Shown here: positions 8,048 through 16,391 of the stretch, one piece after another
Numbering within the stretch: position 1 is the stretch's first letter
Layout of the letters: each line of letters opens with the position of its first letter
NCBI RefSeq assembly: GCF_024320865.1
Contig: NZ_JANDBD010000009.1
Coordinates: 102,607 to 166,606, forward strand
DNA length: 64,000 bases
DNA from: Mycolicibacterium arenosum
Lineage (GTDB): Bacteria > Actinomycetota > Actinomycetes > Mycobacteriales > Mycobacteriaceae
Direction of reading: 5' to 3'
Notes under the pieces: model-generated
What the model saw: the letters and a program-made list of their open reading frames with translations, nothing else
Told to the model about the DNA's origin: nothing
Database searches by the model: none
Made by a program: the position numbers and the translations under genes

Positions 8048-8070
8048 GCGAGCCCTTGAGAATCCGTAGT
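8048..8070 (-). promoter_or_regulatory. Shared 23-bp motif, copy 2 (upstream of nitroreductase)
   Basis: Minus-strand reading ACTACGGATTCTCAAGGG followed by CTCGC; four mismatches to the copy at 7312-7334. It lies 30-52 bases upstream of the nitroreductase start, a distance compatible with overlap of the promoter or an adjacent activator site. No second TCCGTAG core is present here, unlike copy 1. Confidence 0.4.
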
Positions 8071-8079
8071 TCCCCGCTG

Positions 8080-10866
8080 CTACGTCGCGGTGGCCCTGCT
8101 GGTGGTCCGCAGTTGTCTGCGCGAGGTGATGCCGAGTTTGGCGAACACCTTGCGCAGATGCCACTCGACGGTGTGCGCGCTGATGAACAGCTGCGCGCCG
8201 ATCTCCTGGTTCGTCAACCCGTCGCCCGCCAGACTCGCGATCTGCGCTTCCTGCGCCGTGAGCTCGTCGCCGGTGGTGATCGCCTGCCGCCGCACTTTCT
8301 CACCTACGGCGGTCAACTCGCGACGGGCTCGTTCCGCGAACGCGTCGGCACCCATCCGGCGGAACACGTCGTGCGCTCGGCTGAGCTGATCGCGGGCGTC
8401 GTTGCGCCTACCCGCGCGGCGCAGCCACTCGCCGTACGACAGCCGCGTGCGCGCGACCTGCGGGGTGATGCCCGCACGCTCGAGGAGCTCGATCGCCGCC
8501 ACGAAGTGGGCCTCGGCCTCCTTCGCATCTGCGAGCAGAGCGCTTGCGGCGGCCACCACGCCCGAGCCCCAGTCTGTGTCGCTCCGGCCCGCGCGTTCCT
8601 CCAGCAGCGGCAGCACCCGGAGTGCCTCCGCCCGGTCCCCGGTGTGCACCGCGGCTTCCACCAACTCGCAGAGGCTCCAGCTGTAGAAGCCCAGATCCTC
8701 GTATTCGCAGGAGTTGCGCGCCGCGGCCAGCGCCTCCTCGTAGCGACCGAGCCCGTTGTAGAGGACGGCGAAGAGATAGCCACTGAGACCGACGAGCCTG
8801 CCCTCTCCGCGCGCGGCGGCGTCCGTCGTCGCCTCCTCGATGGGACCGACCGCGTTCTCGGGGTCGCCGCGCCAGGCGGCCAGTGTCAGCGAGTGGTACT
8901 TGACCGGCATGTTGCCGATCGAGGCCGTGATCGCATTCGCTTCCGCGATCAGCGTTGCGGCGGAGGCGAACTCACCCGTGTAGACGTGGACACCCGCACG
9001 ATATGCCAGCGCGGGCGGCAGGACTGCCAACGCACCCGTGTCACGCGCCTTGCGCACCATGTCGGTGGCGATGCGCTGGAGCACGGCGTCGTCCCACAGT
9101 TCGTGGGCGGCCGATTCCTGCACGATCGGGAACGGCCACTGCGTCACGGGTCCGTCGCCGCCGAAAGTGTCCGCGTTGGAGAGCTCGAGGCCCACACGCA
9201 GCTGCTCAGCGCCCGCTCCCGGTCCGTCGAGCACCCTGGACGTCATCCCGCTGAGCAGAAGATCGCCCGGTGTGCTGATCTCGGCGGGACCGGCCAGTGC
9301 GGCACGGCCGGCGGCGGCCACCTCCGGCAGCGTTGCGGCATCCCCGAGCCGGCCCGCGTACATGGCCGCGGCCAGCGCTTCGAGGTGGGTGGCCCGTGCC
9401 AGTTCGGCGTCGAGCGATTCGAGCGCCTGCGCGGCAGCAAGCAATCGCAGGGCGGCCTCGCTCATTCGCGGCGCACCGGCCACACCGGCCCGGCTGCTCG
9501 CGAAATCCATCTGCGCGTACATGCGCGCCACGGTGGCCTGCTCCAACGGATCGAGCGGCGCGAGAGTCGCGATGCCCAGCAGATTGCGCGCCTCGTCCGG
9601 CGCGGCCGCGTCGCACTTGGCCTGTGCGGCGGCGATGGCCCGTGGCCCGCGCATGGCCGGATCGGCGGTGAGCGCCGTCGCACGTTCCAGAAACTTCGCC
9701 GCTGCGGCGATCCCGCCGCGGGCCTGTGCCCGGCTAGCCGAGGCCTCGAGTTCGGCGGCGACGTCGTCGTCCGGTCCCGCAACGGCGTGAGCGCGGTGCC
9801 ACGCGCGGCGGTCCGGGTCGGACTCGGGATCGGTGACGGCGGCGAGCGCACCGTGCACCGACCGGCGGTCACCGAGGTCCGACGCGCGGTACGCGGCGGA
9901 GCGAATCAGCGGATGGTGGAAGCGCATCCGCGGGCCGAACTCGATCAGCCCCTCGGCTTCAGCGGGCCCCAAGGAGTCCACGGCGATCTCAAGACGTGCT
10001 GCGGCCGCAAGGAACAGGGCCGAGTCGCCGATGGGTTCGGCGGCTGCGACGAGCAGCAGCAGCTGAGTCTGCCGGGGTAGCGCCTGAACTCGGCGCACGA
10101 ACTCCGCCTCGAGTGCGGCGGTCGACGAGCGCTTTCCCGATATCCAGAAGCCTCCCGCGAGTTCGGTCGGCGACACGGTGCGCGGCACTTCGAGTATCGC
10201 GAGCGGCACGCCGCGGGTTTCGGCCACGATGCGGTCGCGCACTCGGGGATCGATTCCGCCGATCATCACGTCGTCCAACAACTCTCGCGCATCCCGATCC
10301 GATAAGCCCTCGATGAGCAGCTCGGGCAGGCCGGCGAGCACGTCGGCACGCTCTCGGACGGCGAACACCATCGCGATCGGCTCCGCGGCCAGCCTGCGAG
10401 CGACGAACCCCAGCGTCTGCACCGAGACCTCGTCGAGCCACTGGGCGTCGTCGACGATGCACAGCAGGGGCCGTCGCTGAGCAGCCGCCGCCATCAGCGA
10501 CAGCACCGCCAACCCCACCAGGAAGCGGTCGGGAACGGGCCCCGCACCGAGGCCGAACGCCACGTTCAACGCATCGCGCTGGGGCGCCGGAAGACCGTCG
10601 GCGTACTCCAGCAGCGGTGCGCAGAGCTGTTGCAGACCCGCGAACGCGAGCTCCATATCGGATTCCACACCCGCGACGTGCACCACCCGGAACGCCGGGT
10701 CGACGGTGGCGGCGTAGTCGAGCAGAGACGTCTTGCCGACACCGGCTTCGCCCCGCAGCACCACGACTCCGCTGCTGCCGCCCTTAGCCGCGCCAATCAG
10801 GTCGCGCAGTCTGCGGCTCTCCCCGTCCCGGCCGCGCAGCCGTAGCTGCTCGCCTCCGCTCGCCAT
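8080..10866 (-). CDS. LuxR-family regulator with N-terminal ATPase (LAL/MalT-like)
   Basis: Large ATP-binding LuxR regulator of 928 residues. Residues ~10-250 form an AAA/STAND-type ATPase with Walker A GEAGVGKT at about 39-46 and Walker B LLCIVDDAQWLDE. The middle ~500 residues are Ala/Leu-rich helical repeats of the TPR kind. The C-terminus carries a LuxR helix-turn-helix: LTAQEAQIASLAGDGLTNQE, then FISAHTVEWHLRKVFAKLGI. Such proteins use nucleotide and inducer binding to oligomerise and activate promoters; the inducer is not evident. It lies 61 bases upstream of the nitroreductase gene on the same strand, so control of that gene is a reasonable but untested idea. Confidence 0.9.
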   Translation of the reverse strand: MASGGEQLRLRGRDGESRRLRDLIGAAKGGSSGVVVLRGEAGVGKTSLLDYAATVDPAFRVVHVAGVESDMELAFAGLQQLCAPLLEYADGLPAPQRDALNVAFGLGAGPVPDRFLVGLAVLSLMAAAAQRRPLLCIVDDAQWLDEVSVQTLGFVARRLAAEPIAMVFAVRERADVLAGLPELLIEGLSDRDARELLDDVMIGGIDPRVRDRIVAETRGVPLAILEVPRTVSPTELAGGFWISGKRSSTAALEAEFVRRVQALPRQTQLLLLVAAAEPIGDSALFLAAAARLEIAVDSLGPAEAEGLIEFGPRMRFHHPLIRSAAYRASDLGDRRSVHGALAAVTDPESDPDRRAWHRAHAVAGPDDDVAAELEASASRAQARGGIAAAAKFLERATALTADPAMRGPRAIAAAQAKCDAAAPDEARNLLGIATLAPLDPLEQATVARMYAQMDFASSRAGVAGAPRMSEAALRLLAAAQALESLDAELARATHLEALAAAMYAGRLGDAATLPEVAAAGRAALAGPAEISTPGDLLLSGMTSRVLDGPGAGAEQLRVGLELSNADTFGGDGPVTQWPFPIVQESAAHELWDDAVLQRIATDMVRKARDTGALAVLPPALAYRAGVHVYTGEFASAATLIAEANAITASIGNMPVKYHSLTLAAWRGDPENAVGPIEEATTDAAARGEGRLVGLSGYLFAVLYNGLGRYEEALAAARNSCEYEDLGFYSWSLCELVEAAVHTGDRAEALRVLPLLEERAGRSDTDWGSGVVAAASALLADAKEAEAHFVAAIELLERAGITPQVARTRLSYGEWLRRAGRRNDARDQLSRAHDVFRRMGADAFAERARRELTAVGEKVRRQAITTGDELTAQEAQIASLAGDGLTNQEIGAQLFISAHTVEWHLRKVFAKLGITSRRQLRTTSRATAT

Positions 10867-10938
10867 GGCACCGCCGCGTCCGTTCCCCGTGTTCCGACGG
10901 TGACGATCGTATCCGCGACCGCGCTCGACTACCGAACG

Positions 10939-11367
10939 CTAGAACGGGCTGCTGTTCGACTGCCACTTGGCCTCGTCGGGCCTCGGCCCGAAGCGGCGCG
11001 CGTAGTCATCGTGAATGTGGGCGTCGCGCTTGCGCTTGATGACGTCGACGAGATTCGGGTCGAGCCCGTGCTGGGCCAACCGGTGCCGCCGCCACACCTT
11101 GTTGAGGGCCAGTGCCATCAGCAGCGCCCAGATGTAGATCGGCGCGGTCATCTCGAGGTGCACGTAGAACGAGGCGGGGATCAGCCACACGGGAGCGAGC
11201 ACCAGAAGCGGTGGGATCGCCATCCGGATCATGTGCCGACGCACCGCGCCCTGGCCTGCGAGATCCTCGGCGACCCAGCGGTTCATCGACGCCGGCAGCC
11301 GGCGCCCGTAGGCGTACGTGAGCTTCTGCAGCGGGGTGGGCCGGTCGGCGTTAGTCGGGTCGGACAT
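10939..11367 (-). CDS. DUF5313-type membrane protein
   Basis: Protein of 142 residues with two central hydrophobic segments (about 48-68 and 73-90) between basic flanks. The N-terminal pattern PTPLQKLTYAYGRRLPASM and WVAEDLAGQGAVRRHMIR is characteristic of a mycobacterial family known as DUF5313, whose function is unknown. The start codon shares one base with the stop of the MarR/OhrR-like gene (TGATG), so the two are translationally coupled. Regulation by that MarR protein is therefore likely. The C-terminal part (DDYARRFGPRPDEAK) is predicted cytoplasmic. Confidence 0.75.
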   Translation of the reverse strand: MSDPTNADRPTPLQKLTYAYGRRLPASMNRWVAEDLAGQGAVRRHMIRMAIPPLLVLAPVWLIPASFYVHLEMTAPIYIWALLMALALNKVWRRHRLAQHGLDPNLVDVIKRKRDAHIHDDYARRFGPRPDEAKWQSNSSPF

Positions 11368-11852
11368 CAGGCTCCTTCGGATTCGAGTGCGCCGGCGGCG
11401 CGGGCGGCGGCGTTGACGCGGGTGAGCACCCGGCGCAGGTCGTCGAGCTCGTCGAGGTCGACGCCGAGTTTGGCGACGACGGCGGGAGGGATCTCGAGTG
11501 CGCGCCGGCGCAGCTGCACGCCCGCGTCGGTGAGTTCGATGTGCGTCGACCGTTCGTCGGCGGCGTTGCGAGTGCGGGTGACGAGACCGAGCGCCTCGAG
11601 TCGCTTGAGCATCGGCGACAGCGTGGCCGAATCGAACTGCAGCGCTGCGGCGATCTGCTTGACGGACATCGGAGGCTCACCCGCTTTCCGGCGATCCCAT
11701 AGCGCCAGCATCACCAGGTACTGCGGATGGGTGAGCCCCAGCGGTTCGAGCAGCGGCCGGTAGATCGACAGCACGGCGCGGTTGGTGACGGCGAGCGCGA
11801 AGCACACCTGCTGCTCCAGCGCGAGGGGGTCGACATCCGTGCGGTTGGCCAC
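11367..11852 (-). CDS. OhrR-type MarR family transcriptional regulator
   Basis: MarR-family winged-helix repressor of 161 residues. It matches OhrR, the organic-hydroperoxide sensor. The single N-terminal reactive cysteine is in LEQQVCFAL (Cys17), followed by Tyr residues in SIYRPLL and HPQYLVMLALW that in OhrR hydrogen-bond the cysteine. The recognition region reads LQFDSATLSPMLKRLEALGLV. Oxidation of the cysteine would release DNA. OhrR genes usually sit beside ohr, the peroxidase; no ohr is present here and the coupled gene is DUF5313. It starts with GTG at 11852. A perfect 13-bp inverted repeat lies 15 bases upstream of the start and is a good autoregulatory operator candidate. Confidence 0.85.
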   Translation of the reverse strand: MANRTDVDPLALEQQVCFALAVTNRAVLSIYRPLLEPLGLTHPQYLVMLALWDRRKAGEPPMSVKQIAAALQFDSATLSPMLKRLEALGLVTRTRNAADERSTHIELTDAGVQLRRRALEIPPAVVAKLGVDLDELDDLRRVLTRVNAAARAAGALESEGA

Positions 11853-11866
11853 AAGTTGAATCGTAG

Positions 11867-11879
11867 CCTAATTGTTAGG
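11867..11879. promoter_or_regulatory. Inverted repeat CCTAA-TTG-TTAGG, candidate OhrR operator
   Basis: Perfect 5-bp inverted repeat with a 3-bp centre, 15-27 bases upstream of the OhrR-like start codon. The AATTGT core resembles known OhrR boxes, which contain a TACAATT-type half site. Placement near the start fits negative autoregulation. Binding is inferred. Confidence 0.5.
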
Positions 11880-11987
11880 GCACGATGTATCGGCTTGATC
11901 ACAGCACGGGCGTGGCGGGAGTGACGGAAGTGACGATTGGGTAGATGCTGGACAGGTCAAGATCGATTCCTCTACTTAGGAGACACA

Positions 11988-12683
11988 GTGCGCGTCGGCG
12001 GTGCCCTGGGAATGGCCGCTCTGGTAGTCGCGTCCGTCGGCGCGATGCTCGGCAGCACTGCCCCCGCGACGGCCGCGCCCGAGTGCTCCGACGTCGAGGT
12101 CGTCTTCGCCCGCGGCACCGACGAACCGGCGGGCATCGGGGCCGTCGGCAAGGCGCTCGTCGACACGCTGAAGCCGATGCTCAAGGGCTCGTCGATCAGC
12201 ACCTACGCCGTGGACTACCCCGCCTCCTACGACTTCCTCGAGGTCGCGGCGGGGGCGACCGACATGAGCAAGCACGTCCAGGCGACGGTCGCGAACTGCC
12301 CGGAGACGAAGATCGTCCTCGGCGGCTACTCGCAGGGCGCTGCGGTGGTCGATGTGGTGGCGACCTCACCGATCGCGGGTCTCGGCTACACCGCTCCACT
12401 GCCACGAGCGGTCGTGCCACACGTCGCCGCCGTGGTGGTGTTCGGCAATCCGTCGGCGCGCCTCGGCCAACCGCTGACCAAGATGAGCCCGGACTTCGGA
12501 CCCAAGACCGCCGATCTGTGCAATAAGGCCGACCCGATCTGCTCTCTGGGTCGAGACTGGAACTCGCACGTCACCTACCAGAAGTCGGGGCTGGTGAAGA
12601 CCGCCGCGGAGTGGATCGCCAAGCATGTGAAGGCGAGCGATCCCACCACCTCGAAGGCCGCGCCGAAACCCACGTCGCGGTAG
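11988..12683 (+). CDS. Cutinase family secreted esterase
   Basis: Complete cutinase-fold serine esterase of 231 residues. Start: GTG at 11988, preceded by AGGAG at the right distance, is preferred over upstream in-frame starts. A signal peptide ends near ATAAPECSD. The mature protein shows VVFARGTDEPAG, YAVDYPASYDF, the nucleophile GGYSQGAAV, and DLCNKADPICSLGRDWNSH with the catalytic Asp and His region plus paired cysteines. It acts outside the cell on lipid or ester substrates, like the mycobacterial Culp proteins. A short Pro/Lys/Thr tail ends the protein. It is probably a single-gene unit; the betaine cluster begins about 110 bases downstream with its own operators. Confidence 0.93.
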   Translation: MRVGGALGMAALVVASVGAMLGSTAPATAAPECSDVEVVFARGTDEPAGIGAVGKALVDTLKPMLKGSSISTYAVDYPASYDFLEVAAGATDMSKHVQATVANCPETKIVLGGYSQGAAVVDVVATSPIAGLGYTAPLPRAVVPHVAAVVVFGNPSARLGQPLTKMSPDFGPKTADLCNKADPICSLGRDWNSHVTYQKSGLVKTAAEWIAKHVKASDPTTSKAAPKPTSR

Positions 12684-12725
12684 CCGCCCGACACGGTTGC
12701 GGGTGCCTGCCACAACGCCCATACT

Positions 12726-12760
12726 GTTGCGCAGTACGCATTAGTTGCTTGATACGCAAC
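12726..12760 (+). promoter_or_regulatory. Tandem operator-like sites O1/O2 before the flavoprotein gene
   Basis: Two 17-bp imperfect palindromes on an 18-bp period: GTTGCGCAGTACGCATT at 12726 and GTTGCTTGATACGCAAC at 12744. The second has perfect GTTGC/GCAAC arms. The same tandem arrangement with the same 18-bp period occurs before the BCCT transporter at 18619. All four copies share TG at positions 3-4 and TACGCA at positions 10-15. The IclR protein encoded within the cluster is the obvious candidate binder. Confidence 0.6.
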
Positions 12761-12793
12761 GCATGTTCCCGTCGCATGCCCCGAGGACCGCCC

Positions 12794-15232
12794 ATGACCC
12801 AGCCCAAGGTCGTCATCATCGGCGCCGGCATCGTCGGCACCTCGCTGGCCGACGAACTGACCACACGCGGATGCACCGACGTCACGGTTCTCGACCGCGG
12901 CTCGATGTTCACCACCGGCGGGTCGACCTCGCACGCCCCCGGCCTGGTGTTCCAGACCAACGGGTCCAAGACCATGAGCGAGTTCGCGCGCTACACGGTC
13001 GAGAAGTTCGTCGGTCTGGGCGCGTTCAACCAGCTGGGCGGACTCGAGATCGCCACCACCGAGGCCCGGCTGACCGACCTGCACCGCAGGCTGGGCTGGG
13101 CGCAGTCGTGGGGCATCCCCGGCGAGCTCGTCAACCCCGCGCAGTGCCGGGAGCTGCACCCCCTGCTGGACGTCGACCGGGTGCTCGGCGGTTTCCACAC
13201 CCCCACCGACGGGCTGGCCAAGGCCGTGCTTGCCGCCACCGCCCAGGCCGACCGCGCGACATCGCTCGGCGCGCGGTTCCTCGGCGACCAGGAGGTCGTC
13301 GAGGTGCTGCAGCGGGGCGGCCGTGTCACGGGAGTGCGCACGGCGGCCGGCGACGAGTTCGCGGCCGACGTCGTGGTGTCCGCCGCCGGGTTCTGGGGCG
13401 CGCAACTGGGTGCCACCGTCGGACTGACGGTGCCGCTGGTGCCGATGGCACACCAGTTCGCGAAGACCGGACAGCTGGCGGAGTTGCGCCGCGACGGCCA
13501 GGCCCCGGACGCCGCCGTGCTGCCGATACTGCGATACCAGGACAAGGACCTCTACTACCGCGAGTACGGAGATCGGCTCGGCATCGGCTACTACGGCCAC
13601 CGTCCCATGCCGGTCGACATGGCGACGCTGCTGACCGACACCGCAGGCGAGGCGATGCCGTCGATGCTCCCGTTCACCGAGGACGACTTCGCACCCGCCT
13701 GGACCGCCAGCACCGATCTGCTTCCCGCACTGGGTGATTCGAAGGTCGAAGAGGGCTTCAACGGCATCTTCTCCTTCACCCCAGACGGGATGTCGATCAT
13801 GGGCGAACACCGTGACCTGCCCGGCTTCTGGGTGGCGGAGGCGGTCTGGGTCACGCATTCGGCCGGTGTGGCCAAGGCCATGGCCGAGTGGATTCTGGAC
13901 GGCGCCCCGAGCGTCGACGTGCACGAGTGCGACCTGTACCGGTTCGAGGAGCCCGCCAAGAGCCCCGAGTTCATCCTCACCACCAGCTCGCAGGCGTTCG
14001 TCGAGGTGTACGACATCATCCACCCGCACGAATACCGCAGGGAGCCGCGCGATCTGCGCGTCAGTCCGTTCCACGCGCGGCAACGCGAACTGGGTGCCTT
14101 CTTCTTCGAGGGCGGGTGCTGGGAGCGCCCGGCCTGGTACGAGGCGAACGCCCCTCTCATCGCGGAACTGTCCGCCGACGGCGTGGCCTTCCCCGAGCGC
14201 GACGACTGGTCGAACCGGTTCTACTCGCCCATCTCGATCGCCGAGGCGCGGTGGACACGTCAGCACGTGGCGCTCTACGACATGACTCCGCTGACGCGCT
14301 ACGAGGTCAGCGGACCCGGTGCGTGCGAGTTCCTGCAGCGGATGACGACGAACAACGTCGACAAGAGCGTCGGCTCGGTCACCTACACCCTGCTGCTCGA
14401 CGAAACCGGGGGCGTGCGAAGCGATCTCACGGTCGCCCGGCTGGCCGCCGACCTGTACCAGGTCGGCGCCAACGGCCCGCTCGACATGGACTGGCTGACT
14501 CGGCACCTGCCCGAGTCCGGGGTGACGCTGCGCGACATCACCGGCGGCACCTGCTGCATCGGAGTGTGGGGACCGCGCGCCCGCGACCTGGTGGCACCTG
14601 TGTGCGCGGCCGACATCTCGCACGGGGCGTTCGGCTACTTCCGCGCCATCCGCACGTTCATCGGGTCGGTGCCGGTGACGATGATGCGCGTCTCCTACGT
14701 CGGCGAACTGGGCTGGGAGATCTACGCGTCCGCCGAGCACGGTGCCAAACTCTGGGACCTGCTGTTCGAGGCCGGCCGCGAGCACCGTGCCATCGCCGCG
14801 GGCCGGATCGCCTTCAACAGCCTCAGGCTGGAGAAGGGCTACCGCTCCTGGGGCACCGACATGACCGCCGAACACCATCCCGGCCCGGCAGGCGTCGGGT
14901 TCGCCGTATCGAAGAAGAAGGCCGACTTCCTCGGCAAGGCCGCGCTTGACGGCGCCGCTGAGCCGTCGAAGGTGTTGCGCAGCATCGTGTTCGATGCGCC
15001 GGACGCGGTCGTGCTCGGCAAGGAACCGGTGAGTGTCGACGGAGTCGTCGTCGGCTACGTGACGAGTGCCGGCTACTCGGCCACCATCGGGCGCACCATC
15101 GCCTACGCGTGGCTGCCCGCCGGTGTCGGCGTCGGCGACGCCGTCAACGTGGCCTACCTGACCACCTCCCACACCGCGACCGTGCACGCCGAACCGGTCG
15201 TCGATCCCGATATGACGCTGATCCGGAGGTGA
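12794..15232 (+). CDS. Dimethylglycine/sarcosine dehydrogenase-like flavoprotein (DAO + GcvT domains)
   Basis: Two-part enzyme of 812 residues. Residues ~1-400 form a DAO-type FAD domain with the dinucleotide motif VVIIGAGIVGTSLADEL and the GSTSHAPGL segment whose His carries covalent FAD in the dimethylglycine dehydrogenase family. Residues ~420-812 form the tetrahydrofolate-binding GcvT/aminomethyltransferase part (ARWTRQHVALYDMTPLTRYE, then FNSLRLEKGYRSWGTDMT). Members demethylate dimethylglycine or sarcosine and hand the one-carbon unit to tetrahydrofolate. Start: ATG at 12794 with GAGGA ahead. It is followed 7 bases later by the Rieske oxygenase gene. In context it should act after the oxygenase: glycine betaine, then dimethylglycine, sarcosine and glycine. 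Which N-methyl substrate it prefers is inference. Confidence 0.88.
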   Translation: MTQPKVVIIGAGIVGTSLADELTTRGCTDVTVLDRGSMFTTGGSTSHAPGLVFQTNGSKTMSEFARYTVEKFVGLGAFNQLGGLEIATTEARLTDLHRRLGWAQSWGIPGELVNPAQCRELHPLLDVDRVLGGFHTPTDGLAKAVLAATAQADRATSLGARFLGDQEVVEVLQRGGRVTGVRTAAGDEFAADVVVSAAGFWGAQLGATVGLTVPLVPMAHQFAKTGQLAELRRDGQAPDAAVLPILRYQDKDLYYREYGDRLGIGYYGHRPMPVDMATLLTDTAGEAMPSMLPFTEDDFAPAWTASTDLLPALGDSKVEEGFNGIFSFTPDGMSIMGEHRDLPGFWVAEAVWVTHSAGVAKAMAEWILDGAPSVDVHECDLYRFEEPAKSPEFILTTSSQAFVEVYDIIHPHEYRREPRDLRVSPFHARQRELGAFFFEGGCWERPAWYEANAPLIAELSADGVAFPERDDWSNRFYSPISIAEARWTRQHVALYDMTPLTRYEVSGPGACEFLQRMTTNNVDKSVGSVTYTLLLDETGGVRSDLTVARLAADLYQVGANGPLDMDWLTRHLPESGVTLRDITGGTCCIGVWGPRARDLVAPVCAADISHGAFGYFRAIRTFIGSVPVTMMRVSYVGELGWEIYASAEHGAKLWDLLFEAGREHRAIAAGRIAFNSLRLEKGYRSWGTDMTAEHHPGPAGVGFAVSKKKADFLGKAALDGAAEPSKVLRSIVFDAPDAVVLGKEPVSVDGVVVGYVTSAGYSATIGRTIAYAWLPAGVGVGDAVNVAYLTTSHTATVHAEPVVDPDMTLIRR

Positions 15233-15239
15233 CGGTCCG

Positions 15240-16391
15240 ATGACGACGCTCGAAGACCCCGTGACGCCGCCGACCGGTGGCTCGCTGATGCCGACGCTGT
15301 CCGGCGACTACTACTGCAGCGCGGATGTTTTCGCGACCGAGCAGGAGCGCATCTTCGAGCAGATGTGGTTCTGCGCGGTGCGCAGCGCCGACCTGCCCGA
15401 GCCCGGCGCGTTCCGGAGGGTGCAGGTGGGCCGCGAGAGCGTGCTCGTGGTCCGCGGCAGGGACGGCGCACTCAACGCCTTCCTCAACGTCTGCAGGCAC
15501 CGCGGCGCCATGATCTGCACGGAGGAGTCCGGCACCGTCAAGCGTCACCTGAAGTGCCCCTACCACGCGTGGACGTACGCGTTGGACGGAAAGCTGTTCG
15601 CCGCACCCAATCTGGGGTCGCTCACCGATGCGAACGGCCAGCGCATCGACCGCGTCGAGTACGGGCTCATCAAGGTCGCGCTGCGGGAATGGCTCGGCTA
15701 CGCGTGGGTGTGCCTCGCGGACGACCCGCCGTCGTTCGAGACCGACGTCGTCGGGTCGGTGACGATGCGCCTCGGCGACCCCGAGGCCGTCGAACGCTAC
15801 GGCGTGTCCGATCTGGCCGTGGGCAGGCGCATCGTCTACGACGTGGCGGCCAACTGGAAGCTCATCATCGAGAACTTCATGGAGTGCTACCACTGCGCGA
15901 CGATCCACCCGGAACTCACCGAGGTGCTTCCCGAGTTCGCCGACGGGCTGGCCGCCCAGTACTTCGTCGGACACGGGGCGCAGTTCGGTGAGCAGGTGCA
16001 GGGCTTCACGATCGACGGCGGCGCAGGGGTCCCTTCCATTCCCGGCATCACCCCCGAGCAGGACCGCCGCTACTACGCGATCACCGTCCGGCCGAACGTC
16101 TTCGTCAACCTGGTCCCCGACCACGTGATCATCCACCGGATGTACCCGATGGCCGCCGACCGCACCGTCGTCGAGTGCGACTGGCTCTACGTGCCCGAGG
16201 TCGTCGAGCAGGACATGGACCTCAAGCGGTCGGTTGAGCTGTTCCACCGGGTGAACATGCAGGACTTCGACGCCTGCGAGCGCACCCAGCCCGCGATGTC
16301 GTCGCGCGGGTACCGGGCGGGTGGCGTGCTGGTCCCGTCCGAGCACCACATCGGCGAGTTCCACGATTGGATCGTCTCGAGGCTGACGTGA
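15240..16391 (+). CDS. Rieske non-heme iron oxygenase alpha subunit, glycine-betaine demethylase-like
   Basis: Rieske-type oxygenase of 383 residues. The [2Fe-2S] ligands are in CRHRGAM (about 85) and CPYHAW (about 105). The mononuclear iron site lies in ENFMECYHCATIHPEL (about 211-226), with a downstream Asp near NMQDFDACE. The overall form matches the GbcA/stachydrine-demethylase branch that acts on quaternary ammonium compounds. With the flavoprotein, serine dehydratase and BCCT neighbours, glycine betaine is the likeliest substrate. A strong Shine-Dalgarno (GGAGGTGA) overlaps the preceding stop. These oxygenases need a ferredoxin reductase (GbcB-like); none is encoded in the cluster, so it must be supplied from elsewhere. 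Confidence 0.87.
   Translation: MTTLEDPVTPPTGGSLMPTLSGDYYCSADVFATEQERIFEQMWFCAVRSADLPEPGAFRRVQVGRESVLVVRGRDGALNAFLNVCRHRGAMICTEESGTVKRHLKCPYHAWTYALDGKLFAAPNLGSLTDANGQRIDRVEYGLIKVALREWLGYAWVCLADDPPSFETDVVGSVTMRLGDPEAVERYGVSDLAVGRRIVYDVAANWKLIIENFMECYHCATIHPELTEVLPEFADGLAAQYFVGHGAQFGEQVQGFTIDGGAGVPSIPGITPEQDRRYYAITVRPNVFVNLVPDHVIIHRMYPMAADRTVVECDWLYVPEVVEQDMDLKRSVELFHRVNMQDFDACERTQPAMSSRGYRAGGVLVPSEHHIGEFHDWIVSRLT

Noticed and set aside
12575..15187. 870-codon open frame antisense to the flavoprotein gene
   Set aside because: Composition is Arg/His/Gly/Asp-rich and the opposite strand has clear FAD and GcvT motifs and a good ribosome-binding site.
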